NCBI RefSeq assembly: GCF_900091475.1
Contig: NZ_FMIB01000002.1
Span: forward strand, 4,278,001 to 4,342,000
Direction of reading: 5' to 3'
From: Micromonospora chersina
GTDB lineage: Bacteria > Actinomycetota > Actinomycetes > Mycobacteriales > Micromonosporaceae
DNA length: 64,000 nt
Shown: one piece after another, positions 26,342 through 33,476 of the stretch
How positions within the stretch are numbered: position 1 is the first letter of the stretch
Layout of the letters: every line of letters starts with the position of its first letter
The notes under the pieces: generated by a model
The model's input: the letters and a program-made list of their open reading frames with translations, nothing else
Database searches by the model: none
Told to the model about the DNA's origin: nothing
Made by a program: the position numbers and the translations under genes

Positions 26342-28390
26342 TCAGAGGCGGTAGACCACCGCGTCGCCGACCTCTTCCCGGGTCACGCCCAGCCCGTCGA
26401 CCGGCCGGTCGAGCATCCCCTCCCACGGGGTGCCGCCCAGCCGGTCGCGGAGCACCACCACGTTCTTCACGCCCCGCCGGCGCAGGTAGTCGACGCTGGC
26501 GAAGTCGGGGAAGCTGACCGTGAACTCGCGTGCCTGGGCCTGGGAGTCCGGGGTGAACCCGCTGCCGCCGTTGACCATCCGCTGGAACCGGTCGGTCGAC
26601 CAGAGCATCACCGGCTGGTCCAGGTTCTGGCTGCTCGGCAGCACCAGCATCGGGCCGTCCACCGTGCGCATCACCGCGGGCTGCCGCGGCACCACCGGGT
26701 GCGGGGTGACGTTCAACCCCTCCACCACGACCAGCAGCAGCGGCACCAGGGTGGCCAGCCGCAGCCACGGGCCCGGCCACGGCGGGACCCGCTCGGCGGC
26801 GAGTTCGCGTACCCGGGCGCAGAACGCGGTCACCGCGCCGGCCGCGAGCAGGCCGAGCAGGAGGGTGGCCCAGAGCATCATCCGGCCCGGCGTGCGCAAT
26901 CCGTTCCAGCCCGGCAGGTGCTCGAAGAGCGGCACGTAGGTGAACCGGCCGCCCAGGAACCGGGTGCCCATGGCCAGCGCCATCGTGACCAGCACCCCGG
27001 CCAGCAGGAAGAGCCGGTGGCGGACCCGCCAGACCGAGAAGAACAGCCCGCCGGCGGCCAGCGCGTAGAGCACGAAACCCGGCAGCAACGTCATCTCCGG
27101 GTGCCAGGGCAGCGCGGCCCGGGCCCCCTCGTGCAGCTCACCCCAGATCCGCGACTCGGCCGGAGCGGTGAAGAACCCGCTGGCCGGCGGCGAGTAGAGC
27201 TGGATGTCGCCCAGCGTCCGCGCGGCGTTCGGGTGCAGCTCCGCCACCTTGAAGTACGGCACGGCCAGCGCGGCGCCCACCGCGGCGAAGACCAGCCCGC
27301 CGAGCAGGTCGGCCAGGAACAGCCGCCGGCCGAACGGGCGCTTCACCCGGCGCCGCACGAACCAGACGACCGCCGAGACCAGCACGACAGCGGCCAGCAG
27401 GTACGCGAACGGCAGCCCGATGCCGAAGCCGAGACTGAGCTGCCACGCGGCCACCAGCCAGCCGGCGAACGCCCAGCCGGCGTGCCGGCGCCGCGGCCGG
27501 TAGCCGTGCCGCAGCGACCAGCCGTGCCCCCGGGCCAGCATGGCCAGCGCCAGCGGGATGCCGCCGTTGGAGAGGATGTGCAGGTGCCCGGCCTGGGCCA
27601 GCAGCCACGGGGCGTAGGCGTAGCTCGCCCCGGCCACCGCGCTGCCGATCCGGCCCGCGCCGAGCTGCCGCGCCAGCGCGTACGCCCCGAACGTGGCGAG
27701 CGCGTGGGCCAGCACGAACAGGATGTTGTAGCGCAGCAGGGCGTCCTCGGGGCCGACCCCGATCATGCCGGCCGGGGCGTACCCGAGCAGGGTGTCGGAG
27801 AAGGCGAAGCTCCACGGCTCCGGGAAGAACGTGTTCGAGCTCCACAGCTGCCCCGGGTCGGTCAGCAGGATGTGCCCGGACCAGGCGACCTGCCAGGACT
27901 GGAGGCTCGGGTCCCAGTAGTCCTGCGGCAGGGTGTAGCGCGGGTAGCGCAGCGTGGGCCAGGTCATCAGCACGGCCAGCGCCAGGGAGCCCACGGCGGC
28001 CAGGGTCCACTCGTGCACCAGGAACCGGCCCACGGCGCGGACGGCCCGGCGGGGCCGGGTGAGCACGGGGTCGGGGGCCGGACCGAACGCGGTCCAGGGA
28101 TCCCCGGCCTCCTCCCCGTCCTTATCGCCGCGTTTGGCCGCGTCGCCGGCCTTCGCCTTGTCGCCGGTCCCGGACCGGCCCGCCTTCGCCTCGTCGCCCG
28201 CCTCGGCCTGGTCGCCCGTCTCCGCCTTGCTGTCGGTTCGGGCCTTGCCGTCGGTCCCGGCGCTCGCGATCTCGGCCTTGCCGGGCTCGGCGCGGCTGTC
28301 CGGGGTCGTGTCGGGCGGGGTGTCGCCGGCCGCCGGTCGCGGGGCGCTGCCGGCCCGGCCGCCGGCCGCGTCGGACTGCTCGGTGGTCAT
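26342..28390 (-). CDS. Large integral membrane protein, possible GT-C glycosyltransferase
   Basis: A 682-residue protein with a 110-residue Lys/Ala/Gly/Asp-rich low-complexity N terminus ('GDKAKAGDAAKRGDKDG'-like repeats), then about twelve membrane helices. The first outer loop carries 'TLPQDYWDPSLQSWQVAWSGHILLTDPGQLWSSNTFFPEPWSF', which resembles the DPxxxxW loop of GT-C proteins. The last 130 residues form an extracytoplasmic domain. Function is not established. The start overlaps the stop of the endonuclease IV-like gene as ATGA, so they are translated together although no functional link is obvious. Related proteins stand near dnaB in other actinomycetes. Confidence 0.7.
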   Translation of the reverse strand: MTTEQSDAAGGRAGSAPRPAAGDTPPDTTPDSRAEPGKAEIASAGTDGKARTDSKAETGDQAEAGDEAKAGRSGTGDKAKAGDAAKRGDKDGEEAGDPWTAFGPAPDPVLTRPRRAVRAVGRFLVHEWTLAAVGSLALAVLMTWPTLRYPRYTLPQDYWDPSLQSWQVAWSGHILLTDPGQLWSSNTFFPEPWSFAFSDTLLGYAPAGMIGVGPEDALLRYNILFVLAHALATFGAYALARQLGAGRIGSAVAGASYAYAPWLLAQAGHLHILSNGGIPLALAMLARGHGWSLRHGYRPRRRHAGWAFAGWLVAAWQLSLGFGIGLPFAYLLAAVVLVSAVVWFVRRRVKRPFGRRLFLADLLGGLVFAAVGAALAVPYFKVAELHPNAARTLGDIQLYSPPASGFFTAPAESRIWGELHEGARAALPWHPEMTLLPGFVLYALAAGGLFFSVWRVRHRLFLLAGVLVTMALAMGTRFLGGRFTYVPLFEHLPGWNGLRTPGRMMLWATLLLGLLAAGAVTAFCARVRELAAERVPPWPGPWLRLATLVPLLLVVVEGLNVTPHPVVPRQPAVMRTVDGPMLVLPSSQNLDQPVMLWSTDRFQRMVNGGSGFTPDSQAQAREFTVSFPDFASVDYLRRRGVKNVVVLRDRLGGTPWEGMLDRPVDGLGVTREEVGDAVVYRL

Positions 28391-29169
28391 GCCGCGGCGC
28401 CCAGCTGTCCGCGCAGGAAGGCGATGTCGGCGGCCTGGCCCTCGACGCCGCCGGGGGTCTCCACGATCACCGGCGCGCCCGCCGCCCGGATCACCGCGAC
28501 GACCAGCTCCGGGTCGATCGTCCCGCCGGTGAGGTTGTCGTGCCGGTCCTGGCCGGAGTTGAACGTGCCCTTGGAGTTGTTCGCGTGGATCAGGTCGATC
28601 CGGCCGGTGATCGCCTTCACCCGGTCGACCAGCCCCAGCAGCTCCTCGCCCCCGGCGTGGGCGTGGCAGGTGTCGAGGCAGAAGCCCACCTCGTAGTCGC
28701 CTAGCGCGTCCCAGAGCCGGGCCAGCGCGTCCAGGTGCCGGGCGCAGGCGTTGTCGCCGCCCGCGGTGTTCTCGATCAGGATGGGGAGCGGGAAGCCGCC
28801 GGAGTCCGCCGCGTACGCGAAGGTCTTCCGCCAGTTGTCGAAGCCGGCGGCGAGGTCGTCACCGGCGTTGACGTGCCCGCCGTGCACGATCAGCCCCCTG
28901 GCGCCGACCGTCGCCGCGGCGGCGGCGTGGCTGAGCAGCAGCTTGCGGCTCGGGATGCGGATCCGGTTGTTCAGGGTGGCCACGTTGATGACGTACGGCG
29001 CGTGCACGTAGAGGTCGACGTCGGCCGCGCGCAGGCGCTCGGCGTCCTCACGCGGCTTCGGGGCCTTCCAGCCCTGGGGGTCGGCGAGGAAGAACTGCAC
29101 CGCCTCGGCGTCCCGGGCGGCCGCCTCGGCCAGCGGGTCGGTCGGATCGACGTGGGCTCCGATTCGCAT
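28387..29169 (-). CDS. nfo: Endonuclease IV-like AP endonuclease (deoxyribonuclease IV)
   Basis: The 260-residue protein is a TIM-barrel AP endonuclease 2 family member: 'MRIGAHVDP' at the start, 'VHAPYVINVA', 'LIVHGGHVNAG', 'ILIENTAGGDNACARHLD', 'GFCLDTCHAHAGG', 'LIHANNSKGTFNSGQDRH' and 'VIVETPGG'. These place the His, Glu and Asp ligands of the three-zinc site in the expected order. It would cut DNA 5' of abasic sites. ATG 29169 gives exactly the family start; a longer in-frame start at 29493 is not supported. Its stop overlaps the following membrane protein gene. The 646-nt gap to rpsF is discussed under the leader RNA. Confidence 0.9.
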   Translation of the reverse strand: MRIGAHVDPTDPLAEAAARDAEAVQFFLADPQGWKAPKPREDAERLRAADVDLYVHAPYVINVATLNNRIRIPSRKLLLSHAAAAATVGARGLIVHGGHVNAGDDLAAGFDNWRKTFAYAADSGGFPLPILIENTAGGDNACARHLDALARLWDALGDYEVGFCLDTCHAHAGGEELLGLVDRVKAITGRIDLIHANNSKGTFNSGQDRHDNLTGGTIDPELVVAVIRAAGAPVIVETPGGVEGQAADIAFLRGQLGAAA

Positions 29170-29471
29170 GCAGGGCAGCCTACGTCGCGCCTCCGACGCA
29201 CGGGGCTCGCGCACGCGGGGGTTGCGGGAACGGATCGCGTCACCACCCGGCCCGGCGGTCGTTGTCCGAGGTGGGATCGATGGTCGACGCTCCACCCGGA
29301 CGCGGGTCCACAGCGCGTACGGGTGAAGGGGAGGCCCCCGGCAACGGGACGCCCCGCCGTGCGGCCCGGCACGACGGGGCGGGATCCGGCTCGTCAGACC
29401 CGACGGCTCGTCCGCGAGCCAGCTGGGGCGAATTCCTCCATTTCCCCCAAGAGGTGACGAGAGCCGTTGTA

Positions 29472-29482
29472 TGGTCAGACCA
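29472..29482. promoter_or_regulatory. FadR-type GntR operator-like palindrome
   Basis: TGGTC-A-GACCA is a perfect 5-bp inverted repeat around one base, the core of the E. coli FadR site and of some other GntR/FadR-subfamily operators. TTGT and ACAA flank it at slightly unequal distance. It lies between the divergent nfo and rpsF genes, so it could act on either. Confidence 0.35.
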
Positions 29483-29596
29483 GGTAACAACACGATAAAG
29501 CTCCGCGGGGCGTCCTCGATCCAACCTCATCGGTGTGGTCGTTCCTCCCCAGGTCCCACCCAAGGAATGCGGACGGGACGCCCCGCGGCCCTGTGG

Positions 29597-29641
29597 ACAG
29601 GGGTCCACCTTCCGGTACGCGAGCCGGAGGTGGGCCCCTGT
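29597..29641. other. Long hairpin upstream of rpsF
   Basis: Arms 29597-29615 and 29624-29641 pair over 18 bp with one G-T wobble and one bulged T, around an 8-nt TACGCGAG loop. It lies about 175 nt upstream of the rpsF start. It may be a terminator, an attenuator or a leader structure. No gene is seen anywhere in 29170-29815. Confidence 0.6.
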
Positions 29642-29761
29642 CGCCGCGCCCGGACCCATGGACGACCGGCCCCGGGCATGATCGTCCGGACCGGGTATCC
29701 TGGTCCGGTTGTCCGCGTCCGGCCGGGTTCCCCCGGCACCGGTCACGGGCAGCGACGCACG

Positions 29762-29806
29762 ACCTCCTGCCACGGAAGGACCGTGGCCGCTTAGCCCACA
29801 GGAGGT
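29762..29806 (+). ncRNA. S6:S18-binding rpsF leader element (cis-regulatory RNA)
   Basis: ACCTCCTG (29762-29769) pairs perfectly with CAGGAGGT (29799-29806), which contains the rpsF Shine-Dalgarno sequence. Directly stacked inside is a 6-bp hairpin (29770-29775 with 29781-29786) with an AAGGA loop. On the 3' side a 12-nt unpaired strand (29787-29798) begins with CCG. This two-stem shape with a one-sided internal loop and CCG is the known autoregulatory site for the ribosomal S6:S18 complex. Binding would lock up the ribosome site and lower expression of rpsF, ssb and rpsR. Confidence 0.75.
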
Positions 29807-29815
29807 GAGCACGTC

Positions 29816-30106
29816 TTGCGTCATTACGAAGTCATGGTGATCCTCGACCCCAGCCTCGAGGAGCGCACCGTCGCCCCGTCGCTCGACACGTACCTGAACG
29901 TGATCCGGACCGCGGGTGGCTCGGTGGAGAAGACCGACGTGTGGGGCCGCCGGCGCCTCGCGTACGAGATCAACAAGAAGGCCGAGGGCATCTACGCCGT
30001 CATCGACCTCCAGGCGTCGCCTGAGGCCGTGGCTGAGCTGGACCGTCAGCTCCGACTCAACGAGTCGGTGCTGCGCACCAAGGTCATCCGCCCGGAGATG
30101 CGCTGA
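29816..30106 (+). CDS. rpsF: 30S ribosomal protein bS6
   Basis: The 96-residue product is a typical bS6: '[30 protein letters not shown]', '[25 protein letters not shown]' and '[19 protein letters not shown]'. It binds bS18 on the platform of the small subunit. The start is TTG at 29816, chosen because the AGGAGGT site is 9 nt upstream and the sequence begins with the family's conserved N terminus. It is the first gene of the rpsF-ssb-rpsR-rplI operon, with a candidate S6:S18 leader element upstream. Confidence 0.97.
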   Translation: MRHYEVMVILDPSLEERTVAPSLDTYLNVIRTAGGSVEKTDVWGRRRLAYEINKKAEGIYAVIDLQASPEAVAELDRQLRLNESVLRTKVIRPEMR

Positions 30107-30204
30107 GCATCTAGACCCGGCACGTCCGGATCAAGCCTCATCGACGCTGTCGGAGGGCTCTGAGAGCCTGTACGGCACAGAGATGAGTGCGCGAGGAGAT
30201 GGTC

Positions 30205-30714
30205 ATGGCAGGAGACACCACCATCACGGTCATCGGCAACCTGACCGATGACCCCGAGTTGCGGTTCACCCCCTCCGGGGCGGCGGTCGCCAAGTTCCGG
30301 GTCGCTTCGACGCCCCGCTTCATGGACAAGGCGTCCGGCGAGTGGAAGGACGGCGAGCCGCTGTTCCTCTCGTGCACGGTCTGGCGGCAGGCCGCCGAGA
30401 ACGTCGCCGAGTCGCTGCAGCGCGGCGCCCGGGTGATCGTGTCCGGCCGGCTGCGTCAGCGGTCGTACGAGACGCGTGAGGGTGAGAAGCGCACCGTCAT
30501 CGAGCTGGAGGTCGACGAGATCGGCCCGTCCCTGCGCTACGCCACGGCGAAGGTGCAGAAGATGTCCCGCTCGGGCGGCGGTGGCGGCGGCTTCGGTGGT
30601 GGTGGTGGCCAGGGTGGCGGCGGAGGCAACTTCGACGACCCCTGGGCCTCGGCTGCCCCGGCCCCCTCGCGCGGTGGTTCGGGCGGAAACTTCGACGAGG
30701 AGCCCCCGTTCTAA
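30205..30714 (+). CDS. ssb: Single-stranded DNA-binding protein
   Basis: The 169-residue SSB has the OB fold at about 1-115 ('[30 protein letters not shown]', '[26 protein letters not shown]'). A Gly-rich linker with polyglycine runs follows, and the acidic tip ends in DEEPPF, which binds partner proteins. It coats single-stranded DNA during replication and repair. ATG 30205 is 7 nt after an AGGAG site; in-frame starts at 30187 and 30199 are poorly placed. It lies between rpsF and rpsR, as in most bacteria. Confidence 0.97.
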   Translation: MAGDTTITVIGNLTDDPELRFTPSGAAVAKFRVASTPRFMDKASGEWKDGEPLFLSCTVWRQAAENVAESLQRGARVIVSGRLRQRSYETREGEKRTVIELEVDEIGPSLRYATAKVQKMSRSGGGGGGFGGGGGQGGGGGNFDDPWASAAPAPSRGGSGGNFDEEPPF

Positions 30715-30755
30715 TGGCGCCGAGCGCCCGCGATCGCAAACCAGGAGCAAGAGCA

Positions 30756-30995
30756 ATGGCCAAGGCTGCGGCACTTCGCAAGCCGAAGAAGAAGGTGAAC
30801 CCGCTCGACAAGGACGGGATCACCTACATCGACTACAAGGACACCGCGCTGCTGCGCAAGTTCATCTCCGACCGCGGCAAGATCCGCGCTCGGCGGGTGA
30901 CCGGTGTGACCTCGCAGCAGCAGCGGCAGATCGCCCGTGCGGTCAAGAACGCCCGCGAGATGGCGCTCCTGCCGTACACGGCCACGACCCGCTGA
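30756..30995 (+). CDS. rpsR: 30S ribosomal protein bS18
   Basis: The 79-residue product matches bS18: '[51 protein letters not shown]'. It contains no cysteine, so this is the zinc-independent form; actinobacteria may also carry a Cys-containing copy elsewhere. It pairs with bS6 in the small subunit. The start at ATG 30756 follows an AGGAG site by about 10 nt. The longer in-frame start at 30714 would add an unrelated Arg-rich leader. Confidence 0.97.
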   Translation: MAKAAALRKPKKKVNPLDKDGITYIDYKDTALLRKFISDRGKIRARRVTGVTSQQQRQIARAVKNAREMALLPYTATTR

Positions 30996-31009
30996 GAGGA
31001 GGCACCGAC

Positions 31010-31456
31010 ATGAAGATCATCCTGACTCAGGAGGTGTCCGGCCTCGGTGCCCCGGGCGACATCGTCGAGGTGAAGGACGGCTACGGCCGTAACTACCTGC
31101 TTCCGCAGGGCTTCGCGATCGCCTGGACCAAGGGCGCGGAGAAGCAGGTCACGGTCATCAAGCGGGCCCGCTCGGCCCGGGAGATCCGCGACCTCGACCA
31201 CGCCAACGAGGTCAAGGCCCAGATCGAGGGTCTGAAGGTCAACCTGAAGGCCCGCGCCGGCGACGGCGGCCGGCTCTTCGGCTCGGTCACCTCGGCCGAG
31301 ATCGTCGACGCCGTCAAGGCGGCCGGCGGCCCGACCCTCGACCGTCGTCGGCTGGAGCTGCCCAGCCACATCAAGTCGCTCGGCGCCTACCCGGTCAGCA
31401 TCCGGCTGCACCCCGAGGTGACCGCCAAGTTCGACCTGAACGTGGTCAAGGGCTGA
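31010..31456 (+). CDS. rplI: 50S ribosomal protein bL9
   Basis: The 148-residue protein has the bL9 N domain ('[37 protein letters not shown]'), a long central helix and the C domain ('[20 protein letters not shown]', '[21 protein letters not shown]'). It binds 23S rRNA near the L1 stalk. ATG 31010 lies 8 nt after GAGAGGAGG. It is the last gene of the rpsF operon and is followed after 17 nt by a strong terminator. Confidence 0.97.
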   Translation: MKIILTQEVSGLGAPGDIVEVKDGYGRNYLLPQGFAIAWTKGAEKQVTVIKRARSAREIRDLDHANEVKAQIEGLKVNLKARAGDGGRLFGSVTSAEIVDAVKAAGGPTLDRRRLELPSHIKSLGAYPVSIRLHPEVTAKFDLNVVKG

Positions 31457-31473
31457 CACCCGCACAGCACGAC

Positions 31474-31510
31474 GGAAGGGCCCGCACCGGCATCCGGTGC
31501 GGGCCCTTCC
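31474..31510. terminator. Terminator after the rpsF-ssb-rpsR-rplI operon
   Basis: A perfect 17-bp stem (31474-31490 with 31494-31510) with a CAT loop starts 18 nt after the rplI stop. It ends in CCTTCC. It lies between convergent genes and may serve both strands. Confidence 0.88.
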
Positions 31511-31540
31511 GCATGTCGAGCGACGACGCCGGTCGCCGCG

Positions 31541-33082
31541 TCACCCGATCGGCTGGCCCGTCACCGCACTGATGATCACCGTGGACAGGCCGCCACCCAC
31601 CACGGCAGCCGCCAGCGCCACAGTGGCCGACCGCCAGGTCGTGCCGACCCGGCGCAGCACCACCGCCACCACGAGACTGCTCAGCAGCGCCAGCCCGAAC
31701 CGCGGCGCGCCCGCCACCAACGAGGCGACGGCATGCGCCCGCGGTGAGTCACAACCGCCCCCGGTGATGTCCGTGACACACCCCGCCGGCGGCTGCCCGT
31801 CGAGGAACAGCAGCCCGACGAAGAGCAGCAGGGCCGGCACCAGGTAGCACGCGGCCGTGTAGGCCAGCGGCCGCAGCGGCCCACCCGGATCCGGGTCGAG
31901 CAGGTCGTCCTCCAGCCGGCGGCTCCACGAACCGCCGCCGATGGTCTCCACCCGCTGCCGCAGCGTCGACGCCCCGGCCCGTCCCGCCCGTACCGGCTCC
32001 ACCGGCCGGCGGCGCGGCGCCGGCCGCGGCGCCGTGTAGGCGACCATCGGCGACCGGGGGGCCGACGACGGGGTCTCCGTCCAGCGGGGATCGTCACCCG
32101 CCAGCCGCGTCCCCGACCAGAAGCCCTCGGCCTGCTCCGGCGACGCCCAGCCCTCCCGGGTCGGCACCGGCGGCGCCGTCCGGTCCCACGCGTCGACCTC
32201 CGCGTACCGGTCCCAGGCCCCGGTCTCCCGGACCCGGTCCCACTGGCCCGTGTCGGCGTGCCGGTCCCACTGGCCGGTGTCCGTGAACCGGTCCCACTCG
32301 CCCGTCTGCTCCGTGCGGTCCCAGCGGCTCCCCGCCTGCTCCCACCGGCGGTCGGCGGAACGGCCCCACGCGTGCACACCCGACGCGTCCCACGGGTCGA
32401 CCGCCGGCTGCTCCGCCGGATCCGGCTCGGCCGCCCGGCCCCGCTGCCACGGGTCGACCGCCGGACGCGACCACGAATCCGCCGCGCGCCGGCCCCGCCG
32501 GGTCGGCCGCTCGGCCGCCCACCGGTCACCGTCGTCACCCGACGCGGGCGCCTCCTCCAGGCCCGACCAGGTCACCTGCGGGCGCCGGGTCGCCGCGCGT
32601 CGCGGCCGGCTCCGCGGGCCCACCCCGGAGACCGGCTCGCCCTCGATCCCGTCGGCCCGCCGGCTCCCGACGTACCCCTGGTCCTGCGGGGTCTCCAGGG
32701 TCCACTCGGCGGTGTGCTCCGACACCGGGCCCGCGCCGATGGCCCGCAGGTCGCGGCGATCGTCCTCGCGGCCCCAGCCGGCGTCCGCCCGCCAGCCCCC
32801 ACCCGGGGGGTACGACGGCTCGACGTCGGCGCCGTCGTCCGGCGCGGCGTGCCGACCCCCACCGTCCGCCCGGCGGATCCCGGACTCCAGCGCCCACCGG
32901 GGAAGATAGCTGTCGACCGGCTCGCCCTGGCCGCGCTCGACAGCGCGCCGGCGGCTCGGTGTGCGGTAGCCCTCGGGAGCTGACGACTCGACCGGGAGCG
33001 GATCGGCGGAAGCGTCCCAGGAGGCGCTAAGCCGGCGCTCGCGCGGGCTGTCCTCCCCGCTTCCCCAGTCCCGGTGTCTCAC
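31541..33082 (-). CDS. Low-complexity membrane protein with six 9-residue WDR repeats
   Basis: A 513-residue protein not assigned to a family. Residues 1-400 are charged, Arg/Asp/Gly/Trp-rich and probably disordered in the cytosol. Six tandem 9-residue repeats begin with Trp-Asp-Arg at residues 254, 263, 272, 281, 290 and 299, most with a Thr-Gly at positions 7-8. Three membrane segments lie near the C terminus, starting around 405, 445 and 485. The start is GTG at 33082, whose ribosome site is weak, so it may start further inside. It lies between rplI and dnaB on the opposite strand, where mycobacteria have the unrelated Rv0057. Function unknown. Confidence 0.65.
   Translation of the reverse strand: MRHRDWGSGEDSPRERRLSASWDASADPLPVESSAPEGYRTPSRRRAVERGQGEPVDSYLPRWALESGIRRADGGGRHAAPDDGADVEPSYPPGGGWRADAGWGREDDRRDLRAIGAGPVSEHTAEWTLETPQDQGYVGSRRADGIEGEPVSGVGPRSRPRRAATRRPQVTWSGLEEAPASGDDGDRWAAERPTRRGRRAADSWSRPAVDPWQRGRAAEPDPAEQPAVDPWDASGVHAWGRSADRRWEQAGSRWDRTEQTGEWDRFTDTGQWDRHADTGQWDRVRETGAWDRYAEVDAWDRTAPPVPTREGWASPEQAEGFWSGTRLAGDDPRWTETPSSAPRSPMVAYTAPRPAPRRRPVEPVRAGRAGASTLRQRVETIGGGSWSRRLEDDLLDPDPGGPLRPLAYTAACYLVPALLLFVGLLFLDGQPPAGCVTDITGGGCDSPRAHAVASLVAGAPRFGLALLSSLVVAVVLRRVGTTWRSATVALAAAVVGGGLSTVIISAVTGQPIG
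32180..32323 (-). repeat. Tandem 27-bp repeats encoding W-D-R-x3-T-G-x
   Basis: Five complete 27-bp units and the first three codons of a sixth. Trp residues fall exactly every nine residues (254 to 299). The DNA of neighbouring units is very similar, with a recurring CCGGTCCCACTGGCC on the plus strand, suggesting recent expansion. Confidence 0.85.
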
Positions 33083-33190
33083 GGCCGGAGCGTGACCCTT
33101 CTCAACCGAAAGTGCAATCCGCTGTCCAGGTGTAGCCGTTCGCAGAGATAGTACGGGACGAACGTCGCCAAGGCTCGACCCGAAATCTTC

Positions 33191-33308
33191 CGTCCACAGG
33201 GTGGGGATCGTAAAACTGCAGGTCAGCGCCGTGGGGCCCGGAATTCCCCATCACTTATCCACACCCTGTGCACACCCTGCGCACATGACTGTCCACCGGT
33301 GTCCACAG
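33191..33308 (+). promoter_or_regulatory. Cluster of DnaA-box-like sequences upstream of dnaB
   Basis: The 394-nt gap 33083-33476 has no gene. It contains CGTCCACAGG near 33191, a consensus TTATCCACA at 33255-33263 and TGTCCACAGG near 33300, plus related GTCCACCGG words at about 33291 and 33325. All are on the plus strand. Local base composition is lower in GC than the genes. No clear promoter motif was recognised. Confidence 0.5.
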
Positions 33309-33476
33309 GTTGTCCCGAGGCTCGTCCACCGGTGCTGTTGAGCGGCTGACCTCGGGTTCCGTATCGTGGTCCCCCGACCGTCCGGCCGATGGCCCCCGAT
33401 CGACCGGAGGGTCGTCGGAAGTTGTCACACCCCGGCGGTAGAGCTGGAACCGATCCGACGCAGCAAGGGGGGACCC

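Noticed and set aside
29170..29815. Small coding gene upstream of rpsF (reverse ORF 29240-29824 and plus ORFs)
   Set aside because: Low-complexity translations, no ribosome site, overlap with the rpsF leader; treated as non-coding.
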